From Solirubrobacter ginsenosidimutans (GTDB lineage: Bacteria > Actinomycetota > Thermoleophilia > Solirubrobacterales > Solirubrobacteraceae), in contig NZ_JAPDOD010000042.1 in the NCBI RefSeq assembly GCF_027587205.1, positions 14,061 through 78,060 of the forward strand: 64,000 nucleotides of DNA. The letters run 5' to 3'. Shown piece by piece: positions 46,145 through 52,909 of this stretch (position 1 is its first letter; every line of letters starts with the position of its first letter). Under the pieces are notes generated by a model that did no database searches, was not told the DNA's origin, and worked only from the letters and a program-made list of their open reading frames with translations. Both the position numbers and the translations under genes were made by a program.

Positions 46145-46371
46145 CAGCGTCTCCTCAGCTCCACGCCAGCGGCGATAAGCCGTTTGACGTGCTTCTTGTG
46201 CACCGCCTGCCGCGTGACCCCGAGCGCCTCCGCCACCTCAGGCCAGCTCCAGCCGGCGCGCATCGCGCGCTCGACCTCGGCGGCCTCGAGTTGCTCGGCG
46301 AGGCGTCGCAGCGCCACCACGGCGGCGAGGCCGTCCGCGGGGTCTTCGGGGGAGGTCAGGTCGATCAACAT
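46144..46371 (-). CDS. Small HTH DNA-binding protein paired with solo Clp-N
   Basis: 75 aa. The C-terminal half is a helix-turn-helix: AGWSWPEVAEALGVTRQAVHKKHVKRLIAAG, resembling sigma-70 region 4-type/AsnC-type HTH in small actinobacterial regulators. The N-terminal half is an amphipathic helix (LAAVVALRRLAEQLEAAEVERAMR) that could dimerise or contact Clp-N. It is first in the HTH/Clp-N unit. The region upstream of its ATG contains four copies of a 9-10-base motif and is probably its own operator. Confidence 0.82.
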   Translation of the reverse strand: MLIDLTSPEDPADGLAAVVALRRLAEQLEAAEVERAMRAGWSWPEVAEALGVTRQAVHKKHVKRLIAAGVELRRR

Positions 46372-46374
46372 GGC

Positions 46375-46424
46375 GTTAGCAACCGTAGTTGACTAACTGC
46401 TCGTTGTCAACCTGAGTTGCTAAT
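46375..46424. promoter_or_regulatory. Four-site operator upstream of HTH/Clp-N and metallophosphoesterase genes
   Basis: Four related boxes in alternating orientation: GGTTGCTAAC (46375-46384, reverse), AGTTGACTAA (46388-46397, forward), GGTTGACAAC (46403-46412, reverse), AGTTGCTAAT (46415-46424, forward). They share RGTTGMYAA-like sequence. The outer pair forms a perfect inverted repeat TTAGCAAC/GTTGCTAA and the inner pair GTTGAC/GTCAAC. This AT-rich block stands out from the GC-rich background and fills the gap between two divergent genes. Confidence 0.7.
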
Positions 46425-46434
46425 CTGCCGCACC

Positions 46435-47139
46435 GTGACTCCGACCCTGATCGCGCAGCTCTCAGACCCGCACATCCGCCTCGATGACGCGGTCTCCCAG
46501 GCGGCGCTCGCCGCGGGAGTCGCCCGCGTCCTGACCTTGAACCCCCTGCCCACGGCCGTGCTCGTCACCGGCGACATCGCCAACTCCGGCGACCCCCGCG
46601 AGCACGCCCGCGCCCTGGAGTTGCTCGCCCCGCTCCCGATGCCCGTCCACCGCCTCGCCGGCAACCACGACCTCTTCGGCGAGCGCACCCGCTACGCGGT
46701 CGACGCCAAGGGCGTGCGGATCATCGCCTGCGACACCTCGATCCCCGGCCGCGACGACGGCACGCTCGAGCTCGACTGGCTCGCCGAACGCCTCGCGGAG
46801 GACCGCGACACCCCGACGATCGTCGCCATGCACCACCCACCGCTGCGCACCGGCCTGGCCTGGCTGGACGAGATCGGGCTGCCGTCTGCGGAACGAAGCG
46901 CGCTCGGCGAGCTGCTCGTGGCCGCCCCGAACGTGCGCCGCGTCGTCGCGGGCCACGTCCACCGGGTCATCCACGACACGCTGGGTGGGTGTGGCGTCAT
47001 CACCTGCGCGTCGACCAACATCCAGTCGGGCCTGGACTTCATCGCGACGGAGATGGTCCTGACGAGCGAACCGCCGTCGCTGTTGGTCCACGCTTTGCTC
47101 GACTCAGGTGACCTCGTCACCCACGTGCAGGCGATCTGA
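46435..47139 (+). CDS. Calcineurin-like phosphodiesterase (CpdA/GpdQ type)
   Basis: A 234-aa dimetal phosphoesterase of the class III cyclic-nucleotide/glycerophosphodiesterase type. Motifs in order: QLSDPHI (D and H ligands), VTGDIANSGD, LAGNHDLF, AMHHPPL and AGHVHRV. The size and the LLAPLPMPVHRLAGNHD region resemble CpdA-like enzymes; whether the substrate is cAMP or glycerophosphodiesters is open. GTG 46435 begins right after the four-box operator region, so expression may be co-controlled with the divergent HTH gene. Confidence 0.88.
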   Translation: MTPTLIAQLSDPHIRLDDAVSQAALAAGVARVLTLNPLPTAVLVTGDIANSGDPREHARALELLAPLPMPVHRLAGNHDLFGERTRYAVDAKGVRIIACDTSIPGRDDGTLELDWLAERLAEDRDTPTIVAMHHPPLRTGLAWLDEIGLPSAERSALGELLVAAPNVRRVVAGHVHRVIHDTLGGCGVITCASTNIQSGLDFIATEMVLTSEPPSLLVHALLDSGDLVTHVQAI

Positions 47140-47153
47140 CGAGGGGTCCGTAC

Positions 47154-48284
47154 TCAGTGCTTGCTGTTCAACCAGGCGCGGACATCGTCCGCGTGCTCGT
47201 CGAGGCGCGGCGGGCGGTGGCGGATCGGGGGGCGCTCACCGTCGATCCGCAGCGGCGGGCGGATCAACGGGATTCCGTCGACCACCTCCGACGGCTCCAT
47301 GCCCAGTTCCTCGGCCAGCGCGAACGCCTCGTCGATCTCGTTGATCGGCCCTGCCGGGACCTTGGCCGCCCGCAGCCGCTCGAGCCACACCGCGGCGGGC
47401 TGCGTGCGGAGTACCGACTCCAAAGCGGCGGCGAGCTCGTCGGCGTGCTCCACCCGCGACGTGTTGGTCGCGAAGCGCTCGTCCGGTTCCAGCCCGAGCA
47501 CGCCGCAGAGGCGGGCGAACATGCGGTCGTTGCCGACGGCCACCGCGAGCGGGCGGTCGGCGGTCTCGTAGGTCTCGTAGGGGACGATGCTCGGATGGCG
47601 GTTCCCGCGCCGGCGCCCGCGCACGCCCGCCGCGACCCACGCGGAGCCCTGGTTCAGCAGGCAGGTCAACGCCGAGTCCATCAGCGAGACCTCGACGTGG
47701 CGGCCGGCGCCGGTCCGCGCCCGCTCGACCAGCGCCGCCTGGATGCCGTTGGCGGCCAGCAGCCCGCAGACGAGGTCGACGACCGCCGTTCCCGCCTTCA
47801 AAGGCCGCCCGTCGGGCTCGCCGGTGACCGCCATCAGCCCGCCCATCGCCTGCAGCAGGAAGTCGTAGCCGGGCAGCGCGACGGCGTCGGAGGACGTCGT
47901 CCCGAACGCGGTCACCGAGCAGGAGACCAGGCCGGTGTTGCCCGCGGCCCGCAGGGCGTCGCCGTCCAATCCCCACGACTCGATCAGGCCCGGCCGGAAG
48001 GACTCGATCAGCACGTCGGCCCGCAAGCCCAGCTCGAGTGCGACGGCCCGGTCCTCCGCGTCCGCCAGATCGAGCGCGATCGACCGCTTGTTGCGGTTCA
48101 GGCCGAGGTAGTAGGTGCTCTCGCCTTCGTGCCACGGCGGGCCCCAGGCGCGGGTGTCGTCGCCGCCGTCCGGTCGCTCGACCTTGATCACGTCGGCGCC
48201 GAGGTCGCCGAGCAGCATCGCCGCAAGCGGCCCCGCGAGCACCCGCGAGAAATCCGCGACAAGAATCCCTTCCAGCGGTGGCAT
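47154..48284 (-). CDS. Family III CoA-transferase (CaiB/BaiF)
   Basis: 376 aa. It starts PLEGILVADFSRVLAGPLAAMLLGDLGADVIKVERP, the family opening. It has YYLGLNRNKRSIALDL, ESFRPGLIESWGL and the catalytic Asp141 in LPGYDFLLQAMGGLM, which forms an aspartyl-CoA thioester. The C-terminus keeps the usual GIPLIRPPLRIDGERP segment. It moves CoA between carboxylic acids; donor and acceptor are unknown. ATG 48284 is chosen over GTG 48296. It ends 14 bases from the convergent phosphodiesterase gene. Confidence 0.93.
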   Translation of the reverse strand: MPPLEGILVADFSRVLAGPLAAMLLGDLGADVIKVERPDGGDDTRAWGPPWHEGESTYYLGLNRNKRSIALDLADAEDRAVALELGLRADVLIESFRPGLIESWGLDGDALRAAGNTGLVSCSVTAFGTTSSDAVALPGYDFLLQAMGGLMAVTGEPDGRPLKAGTAVVDLVCGLLAANGIQAALVERARTGAGRHVEVSLMDSALTCLLNQGSAWVAAGVRGRRRGNRHPSIVPYETYETADRPLAVAVGNDRMFARLCGVLGLEPDERFATNTSRVEHADELAAALESVLRTQPAAVWLERLRAAKVPAGPINEIDEAFALAEELGMEPSEVVDGIPLIRPPLRIDGERPPIRHRPPRLDEHADDVRAWLNSKH

Positions 48285-48308
48285 GGGCGGGCACACTAGT
48301 GCGCGAGC

Positions 48309-49424
48309 ATGCGGACCCTCGTCGTCTCAGATCTCCATCTCGGCCGCGCTGAGGGGAGCGACCTCCTGCGCCGCGCCGATCTGCGCGCCCCGCTGCTGGA
48401 GGCGCTCGCCGGTGTCGATCGCTTCGTCATCCTCGGCGACGGGCTCGAGCTGCGCGAGGCCGCCCACCGCGACGCGATGGACATCGCCGCGCCGTTCTTC
48501 GCCGACGTGGGCGAGGCGCTTGGGCCTGAGAAGGAGCTGCTCATGCTCGCGGGCAACCACGATCACGGGATCGCCGCGGGCTGGATCGACGCGCGCCTGC
48601 AGAGCGAGCCGTCCGGCTTCCTCACCCTCGAGCAGCGCTTCCAGCCCGATGCGACCGGCCCGCTCGGGCGCCGCCTCGCCGAAGCCGCCCGCCCCGCCCA
48701 GCTGCAGTTCGCCTACCCGGGCATCTGGCTGCGCGACGACGTCTACGCGATCCACGGCCACTACTCCGACGTCCACGCGACGGTGCCCACCTTCGAGCGC
48801 CTCGCGGCGGGCAGCATGGCCCGCTACGTCGCCAGGCTGCCCGAGCGCGGCGCGACCGCCGACGACTACGAGGCGGTCCTCAGCCCGCTCTACGCGTGGC
48901 TGCACGCCCTGACGCAGCGCGCCGACAACACCGTCGTCGCCGCGGGCGGGAGCGCGTCCGCGGGCACCTACGCGAAGCTCACCGCCAAGGACCGCCACAA
49001 GCGCCGGCAGACGCTCGCGCTCGCGCTCGGCTACCGCGCGGCGGTGTTCGGGCTCAACCGCGCCGGCCTCGGGCCGCTGGAGGCGAGCCTGACGCCCTCC
49101 GCATTGCGCCGCGGCTACCTGCGCGGCATCCGCGAGGTGATCGAGCGCCTCGACATCCGCGCCGCCCACGTCATCTGGGGCCACTCGCACCGCTCCGGCC
49201 CGTGGCCGTCCGACGACCAGAGCGAGTGGGTCGCGGGCACCGGCGCGCGCATCCTCAACACCGGGTCATGGGTCTATCAGCCGCACTTCCTCAGCCCGGA
49301 ACCCAACGGCTCGCCCTACTGGCCGGGTACCGCGGTGATCGTCGAGGACACCGGCCCGCCCCGCCTCGTCCGCCTCCTCGGCGAACGCGGCCACGAAACC
49401 CTCAGGCCGCGAGACCGAGCGTGA
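48309..49424 (+). CDS. Metallophosphoesterase
   Basis: 371 aa. Dimetal-site motifs: VVSDLHLGR (3-11 region), ILGDGLELR, LAGNHDHG, AIHGHYSD and VIWGHSHRSG near the C-terminus, in standard order. A helical insertion of about 120 residues separates the fourth and fifth motifs (RLAAGSMARYVARLPERGATADD...). This makes it longer than UDP-diacylglucosamine hydrolases, which it resembles at the motif level. Substrate unknown. It is divergent from the CoA-transferase and overlaps the convergent thioredoxin-like gene by 23 bases. Confidence 0.87.
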   Translation: MRTLVVSDLHLGRAEGSDLLRRADLRAPLLEALAGVDRFVILGDGLELREAAHRDAMDIAAPFFADVGEALGPEKELLMLAGNHDHGIAAGWIDARLQSEPSGFLTLEQRFQPDATGPLGRRLAEAARPAQLQFAYPGIWLRDDVYAIHGHYSDVHATVPTFERLAAGSMARYVARLPERGATADDYEAVLSPLYAWLHALTQRADNTVVAAGGSASAGTYAKLTAKDRHKRRQTLALALGYRAAVFGLNRAGLGPLEASLTPSALRRGYLRGIREVIERLDIRAAHVIWGHSHRSGPWPSDDQSEWVAGTGARILNTGSWVYQPHFLSPEPNGSPYWPGTAVIVEDTGPPRLVRLLGERGHETLRPRDRA

Positions 49425-50154
49425 AGCAGGTGGCGTGGACGGTGACGCCCTCGCCGACGACCAGCTCGAGCTCACCCTCGGTGTGGCGCGGGTGCTCGAG
49501 CACCGGGTAGCAGCCCGGCTCGGCGATCGCGACGTCCACGCCGTTGGCGGTCACCATGCCGAGGCCCTCGGCGACGATCCACACGCCACCCGCGGCGTAC
49601 GGCCCGGAGTAGGCGCCCGGCTGATCCGGTGTCGGGGTCGCCACCATCGCGTCGGCGGCCTCTTCCGGCCGGATCGGCGCGACCGGATCGCGCTCCACAC
49701 CCAGCAAAGACTGGATCTCGAGCTCGGTCTCCACGTACCCGCCCTCGCCGTAGTGCAGCGAATGCAGCACATGCCCGGTCTCCGACGGCGCCCACAGATA
49801 GCGCGCGGGCCAGCCCTCGTTGCCGTAGATGTCCCACACCTCGAGGTCGGTGTCGATCGCCACCGGCCAGGGGATCTCCAGGCGCTCCACGGCGCGGCGG
49901 ACGTTCTCCTCGGAGCGCGCCGGGAGGAACCCGCCGGTGTGCACGCCGACGATGCGCAGGCCCGCGTCCTGGTACCGGGCATGCCACGCCTTCAGGTATG
50001 GCAAGGTGCGCAACGAGTTGACGCGGCAGAAGTCCCAGAACTCGACCAGAACGACCTTGTCCCGTTGCTGATCCATGCGCAACATCGCCACGTTGGCCCA
50101 GGCCAAGTTGCGCGGAAATGGCGGAGCGGAGATGCTCGGACTATCGGCACGCAT
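49402..50154 (-). CDS. Thioredoxin-like (DipZ C-terminal type) protein lacking the CxxC
   Basis: 250 aa. LVEFWDFCRVNSLRTLPYLKAWHARYQDAGLRIVGVHTGGF aligns with the thioredoxin domain of DipZ-type proteins, where FW-TYTC-INC-LRTLPYL is expected. Both redox cysteines are replaced (R44 and S47), while a Cys sits one position early (C43). NVRRAVERLEIPWPVAIDTDLEVWDIYGNEGWPARYL and HYGEGGYVETELEIQSLL also match that family, and a C-terminal beta domain follows. No signal peptide. Thiol-disulfide exchange by the normal mechanism seems impossible. ATG 50154. Confidence 0.8.
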   Translation of the reverse strand: MRADSPSISAPPFPRNLAWANVAMLRMDQQRDKVVLVEFWDFCRVNSLRTLPYLKAWHARYQDAGLRIVGVHTGGFLPARSEENVRRAVERLEIPWPVAIDTDLEVWDIYGNEGWPARYLWAPSETGHVLHSLHYGEGGYVETELEIQSLLGVERDPVAPIRPEEAADAMVATPTPDQPGAYSGPYAAGGVWIVAEGLGMVTANGVDVAIAEPGCYPVLEHPRHTEGELELVVGEGVTVHATCFTLGLAA

Positions 50155-50264
50155 CGAGTCCGCGACGCTAGCAGCGAAACCTTTTGCCTGTTGACGTGTT
50201 GTTATCAGTCCGCGGCGCGGATGCGATCTGCCTGCGCCCACCCAGTCCAGCAACACCCATCTCT

Positions 50265-50270
50265 GGAGGA
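50265..50270 (+). promoter_or_regulatory. Ribosome binding site selecting a TTG start
   Basis: GGAGGA eight bases before TTG 50279 supports this rare start for the secreted protein, since no ATG or GTG precedes its signal peptide in frame. Confidence 0.7.
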
Positions 50271-50278
50271 TCATCTCC

Positions 50279-50986
50279 TTGCGTAAGTCTCTCTTCGCCG
50301 CCGGCACGGTGGCACTTGCCCTCAGCGCCGCAGGCATCGCGTACGCCCAGACGCCGGAGCCGTCCGTCACCGTGACCGCTTCTGTGTCCCCGACCAAGGC
50401 CGGCACGTCGTCCAAGCCCAAGGCCACCAAGCTCAAACTGACGGTCAAGAACGACGCGGCGAGCAAGACGACGGCGGCCAAGATCACGATCGCCTTCCCG
50501 AGCACGCTCAAGATCTCGACCAGCGGCCTCGAACAGTGCAAGGCGAACGATGAGGCCCTGCTCGCCGGCCCGGAGAAGGTCTGCAAGAAGTCGATCGCCG
50601 GCAGCGGCTCGGCGCACGCGCTCCTGAACCCGTTCGGCGCCACGCCGGCCCCGCTGACCTTCAAGGTCGTCCCGGTCGTCGGCAAGAACGAGATCATCTT
50701 CGTGCTCTCCGGTTCGGCCCCCGCGGTCCTGCACGGCAAGATCTCCGGCAAGAAGATGACGATCGCGATCCCGGACTTCCTGCAGCAGCCGGTCCCGGAC
50801 ACGTACTCGGCGCTGACGGATCTCTCGACGACGATCTCGGCGAAGAAGGGCTCCAAGAGCCTGATCTCGGCGACGGGCTGCAAGTCCAAGAAGCATTCGA
50901 TCGGCGTCACGGTCGGCTACGCCCCGAACCCGAGCCCGCCCGCGAAGTCGTCTGCCACTGGCACCGGCGACGCGAAGTGCTCGTAG
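50279..50986 (+). CDS. Secreted protein of unknown function
   Basis: 235 aa, starting at TTG 50279 with a strong GGAGGA site. Signal peptide MRKSLFAAGTVALALSAAGIAYAQ. The mature part is Lys/Ser/Thr-rich and predicted beta: KLKLTVKNDAASKTTAAKITIAFPSTLKIS, FKVVPVVGKNEIIFVLSG, SVTVTASVSPTKAG. Four or five cysteines (GLEQCKAND, KVCKKS, ATGCKSKK, DAKCS) suggest disulfides. It resembles other exported beta proteins of unknown function in Solirubrobacterales. It is monocistronic, with a clear terminator. Confidence 0.78.
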   Translation: MRKSLFAAGTVALALSAAGIAYAQTPEPSVTVTASVSPTKAGTSSKPKATKLKLTVKNDAASKTTAAKITIAFPSTLKISTSGLEQCKANDEALLAGPEKVCKKSIAGSGSAHALLNPFGATPAPLTFKVVPVVGKNEIIFVLSGSAPAVLHGKISGKKMTIAIPDFLQQPVPDTYSALTDLSTTISAKKGSKSLISATGCKSKKHSIGVTVGYAPNPSPPAKSSATGTGDAKCS

Positions 50987-51014
50987 TTCCCAGCACCCGC
51001 ATCTGACTCATGAG

Positions 51015-51043
51015 AACGGCCCCGCGTCAGCGGGGCCGTTTTC
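51015..51043 (+). terminator. Intrinsic terminator after the secreted-protein gene
   Basis: Perfect 11-base arms AACGGCCCCGC (51015-51025) and GCGGGGCCGTT (51030-51040) with the loop GTCA, followed by TTC and further T-rich sequence (TTTTCGTTCC). It lies 28 bases after the stop. It is the clearest rho-independent terminator in the window. Confidence 0.9.
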
Positions 51044-51060
51044 GTTCCTAGACTCGCCGC

Positions 51061-52422
51061 GTGCTCCTCTTCGCGCACGGGATCGTCGGCCGCGCCGACC
51101 TCCCGATTCCCGAGACCCTGTTCGGCGCCGCCGCGGCCGCCGTGCTCGTCGTCTCCTTCGTCGCACTCGCGCTCGGCTGGTCACGCCCGCGCCTGAAGTC
51201 CCTCCCCGAGAAGGACCTCTTCGTCTTCCCGGTGGCGCTCGAGGTGCTGCTGGGCGCGCTCGGCGTCATCGTCTTCCTCTTCACCGTCTACGCGGGGATC
51301 GCGGGCACGAGCGGGCAGACCGACAACCTCGCGCCGACGATGGTCTACGTCGCCTTCTGGGTCGGCGTGCCGTTCGCCTCGCTGCTGCTCGGCAACGTCT
51401 TCGGCGTGATCAGCCCCTGGCGCGCGCTCGGCCGCGCGACCGGATGGATCGGCGAGCGCTTCACCGAGGGCGCGATGCCCGCCCCGCTCGTCTACCCCGA
51501 GCGCCTCGGCCGGCTCCCCGCCGCCGCCGGCCTCTTCGGGTTCGCGATCTGCGAGCTGTGCTGGGCCAAGGCCACCGAGCCCGGCCCGCTGGCGATCATC
51601 ATGCTCCTCTACTTCATCGCGATGCTCGTCGGGATGAGCCTCTACGGCGTCGACGCGTGGACCCGCAACGCGGACGCGTTCGGCGTCCTGTTCGGGCTGA
51701 TCGGCTCGCTCTCGCCACTCGGGCGCCGCGCGGAGAACGGCCGCCTGTACCTGCGTGTCCCGTTCACCGGCGCGGCCAAGCTGACGCCCGTCAACGGCAC
51801 GATGGCGGTACTGATCGTCTCGGTGGGGAGCACCGCGTTCGACGGGGCCAAAGAGGGCGCGCTGTTCAACAACCTCGCGCAGGACCTCCAGAGCTTCTTC
51901 GTCGATCTCGGACTCTCGCTCGGCCTCGGCCTCGAGCTGGGGTTCGTCGTCGGGCTCGCGGGAGCGGTGCTGATCGTCGCGATCATCTGGGCGCTGGGCA
52001 TGGCCGGGATGAAGCCGCCGCCGAGCGTGCCTTCGCGCCGGGAGCTCGCCCGCGCCTTCGCGCACACGCTGATCCCGATCGCCGCCGGGTACCTGTTCGC
52101 GCACTACTTCTCGCTGCTGGCCTACAACGGCCAGGACCTCTGGCGCCTCGCCAACGACCCGCTCGGCAACGGCGCGGACTACTTCGGCGGGGCGGACGCC
52201 ACGATCAACTACGGCGTCGTCTCGGCCACCGGCATCTGGTACGTGCAGGTCGCCGCGCTTGTGATCGGCCACGTCGCCGCGCTCGTCCTCGCCCACGACC
52301 GCGCGCTCGAGCTCTATGGCTCGGCAAAGGACGCGACGCGCTCGCAACTTGTCATGCTGGCTCTCATGGTCGCGTTCACCTGCCTCGGCCTCTGGCTCCT
52401 CTCGGCGGCGCTGCACGGATGA
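51061..52422 (+). CDS. Multispanning membrane protein (sometimes labelled fenitrothion hydrolase)
   Basis: 453 aa with about 11 hydrophobic segments. It begins MLLFAHGIVGRADLPIPETLFGAAAAAVLVVSFVALAL. I recall actinobacterial homologues with this HGIVGR-DLPIPE opening carrying the label fenitrothion hydrolase, from weak similarity to Fed proteins; I see no catalytic motif that supports organophosphate hydrolysis. Conserved charged or polar residues in membrane segments (FWVGVPFASLLLGNVFGVISPWRALGR; AHTLIPIAAGYLFAHYFSLL) suggest a transporter-like role. GTG start. A 48-aa membrane protein is coupled to its stop. Confidence 0.75.
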   Translation: MLLFAHGIVGRADLPIPETLFGAAAAAVLVVSFVALALGWSRPRLKSLPEKDLFVFPVALEVLLGALGVIVFLFTVYAGIAGTSGQTDNLAPTMVYVAFWVGVPFASLLLGNVFGVISPWRALGRATGWIGERFTEGAMPAPLVYPERLGRLPAAAGLFGFAICELCWAKATEPGPLAIIMLLYFIAMLVGMSLYGVDAWTRNADAFGVLFGLIGSLSPLGRRAENGRLYLRVPFTGAAKLTPVNGTMAVLIVSVGSTAFDGAKEGALFNNLAQDLQSFFVDLGLSLGLGLELGFVVGLAGAVLIVAIIWALGMAGMKPPPSVPSRRELARAFAHTLIPIAAGYLFAHYFSLLAYNGQDLWRLANDPLGNGADYFGGADATINYGVVSATGIWYVQVAALVIGHVAALVLAHDRALELYGSAKDATRSQLVMLALMVAFTCLGLWLLSAALHG

Positions 52423-52565
52423 CGCCGCTCGCTCACGCCGGACACTGGGCCGCCCAGCTGCTGTATCTGGCGCCGGTGCTGGCGATGGTCGGGGCGATCC
52501 TGTGGTCGAAGATCCGCGGCCGCGGCTACGACCCGAGCGAAGAAGACCGCCAAGACCCCCACTGA
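52419..52565 (+). CDS. 48-aa single-span membrane protein
   Basis: A very short gene whose ATG overlaps the previous stop by four bases (ATGA). The product has one TM helix (AAQLLYLAPVLAMVGAILW) followed by a basic-acidic tail (SKIRGRGYDPSEEDRQDPH). The tight coupling and a similar AHAGH start to that of its neighbour suggest an accessory subunit of the 51061-52422 membrane protein. No known family. Confidence 0.7.
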   Translation: MTPLAHAGHWAAQLLYLAPVLAMVGAILWSKIRGRGYDPSEEDRQDPH

Positions 52566-52648
52566 AGGTCCGAATGGCAACCAGCGGGGTTGCTGCTGCG
52601 TAGAACAGGTGTCAACGATGCGCGAAAGGGAATCCCCCGCGCAGGACA

Positions 52649-52909
52649 ATGAGCGCTCACGACCTCCGATCCCTCCTCGACGGCGTGCCCGACACGTGGG
52701 AGATCGTGCTGCGCCGCGACCGCGGCTGGAGCCCCGTGCTGCATGCCTGGCGCGATGCCGCCGAAGAGGCCGCCGCGGCCTTCGCGTACTGGAGCACCCG
52801 GCCGGGCGACGTGATCGCCTACGCCGCCTACCGCGCCGCCCAGGACCGCGAGGACGCGGCCCAGGACGCCGTCGCTCAGACCCAGACGTCTCTCACGAGC
52901 GTCTCGTAG
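52649..52909 (+). CDS. Small hypothetical soluble protein
   Basis: 86 aa: DLRSLLDGVPDTWEIVLRRDRGWSPVLHAWRDAAEEAAAAFAYWSTRPGDVIAYAAYRAAQDREDAAQD. It is helical, rich in Ala and charged residues, with regularly placed Trp. AGGACA just before the ATG may serve as a weak RBS. Its composition is consistent with real coding sequence, but no family is recognised. The last 34 bases overlap the convergent helicase gene. Confidence 0.55.
   Translation: MSAHDLRSLLDGVPDTWEIVLRRDRGWSPVLHAWRDAAEEAAAAFAYWSTRPGDVIAYAAYRAAQDREDAAQDAVAQTQTSLTSVS

Noticed and set aside
50191..50207. TTGACG...TTATCA as a promoter for the secreted protein
   Set aside because: The two hexamers are only about five bases apart, which is incompatible with a sigma-70-type promoter.
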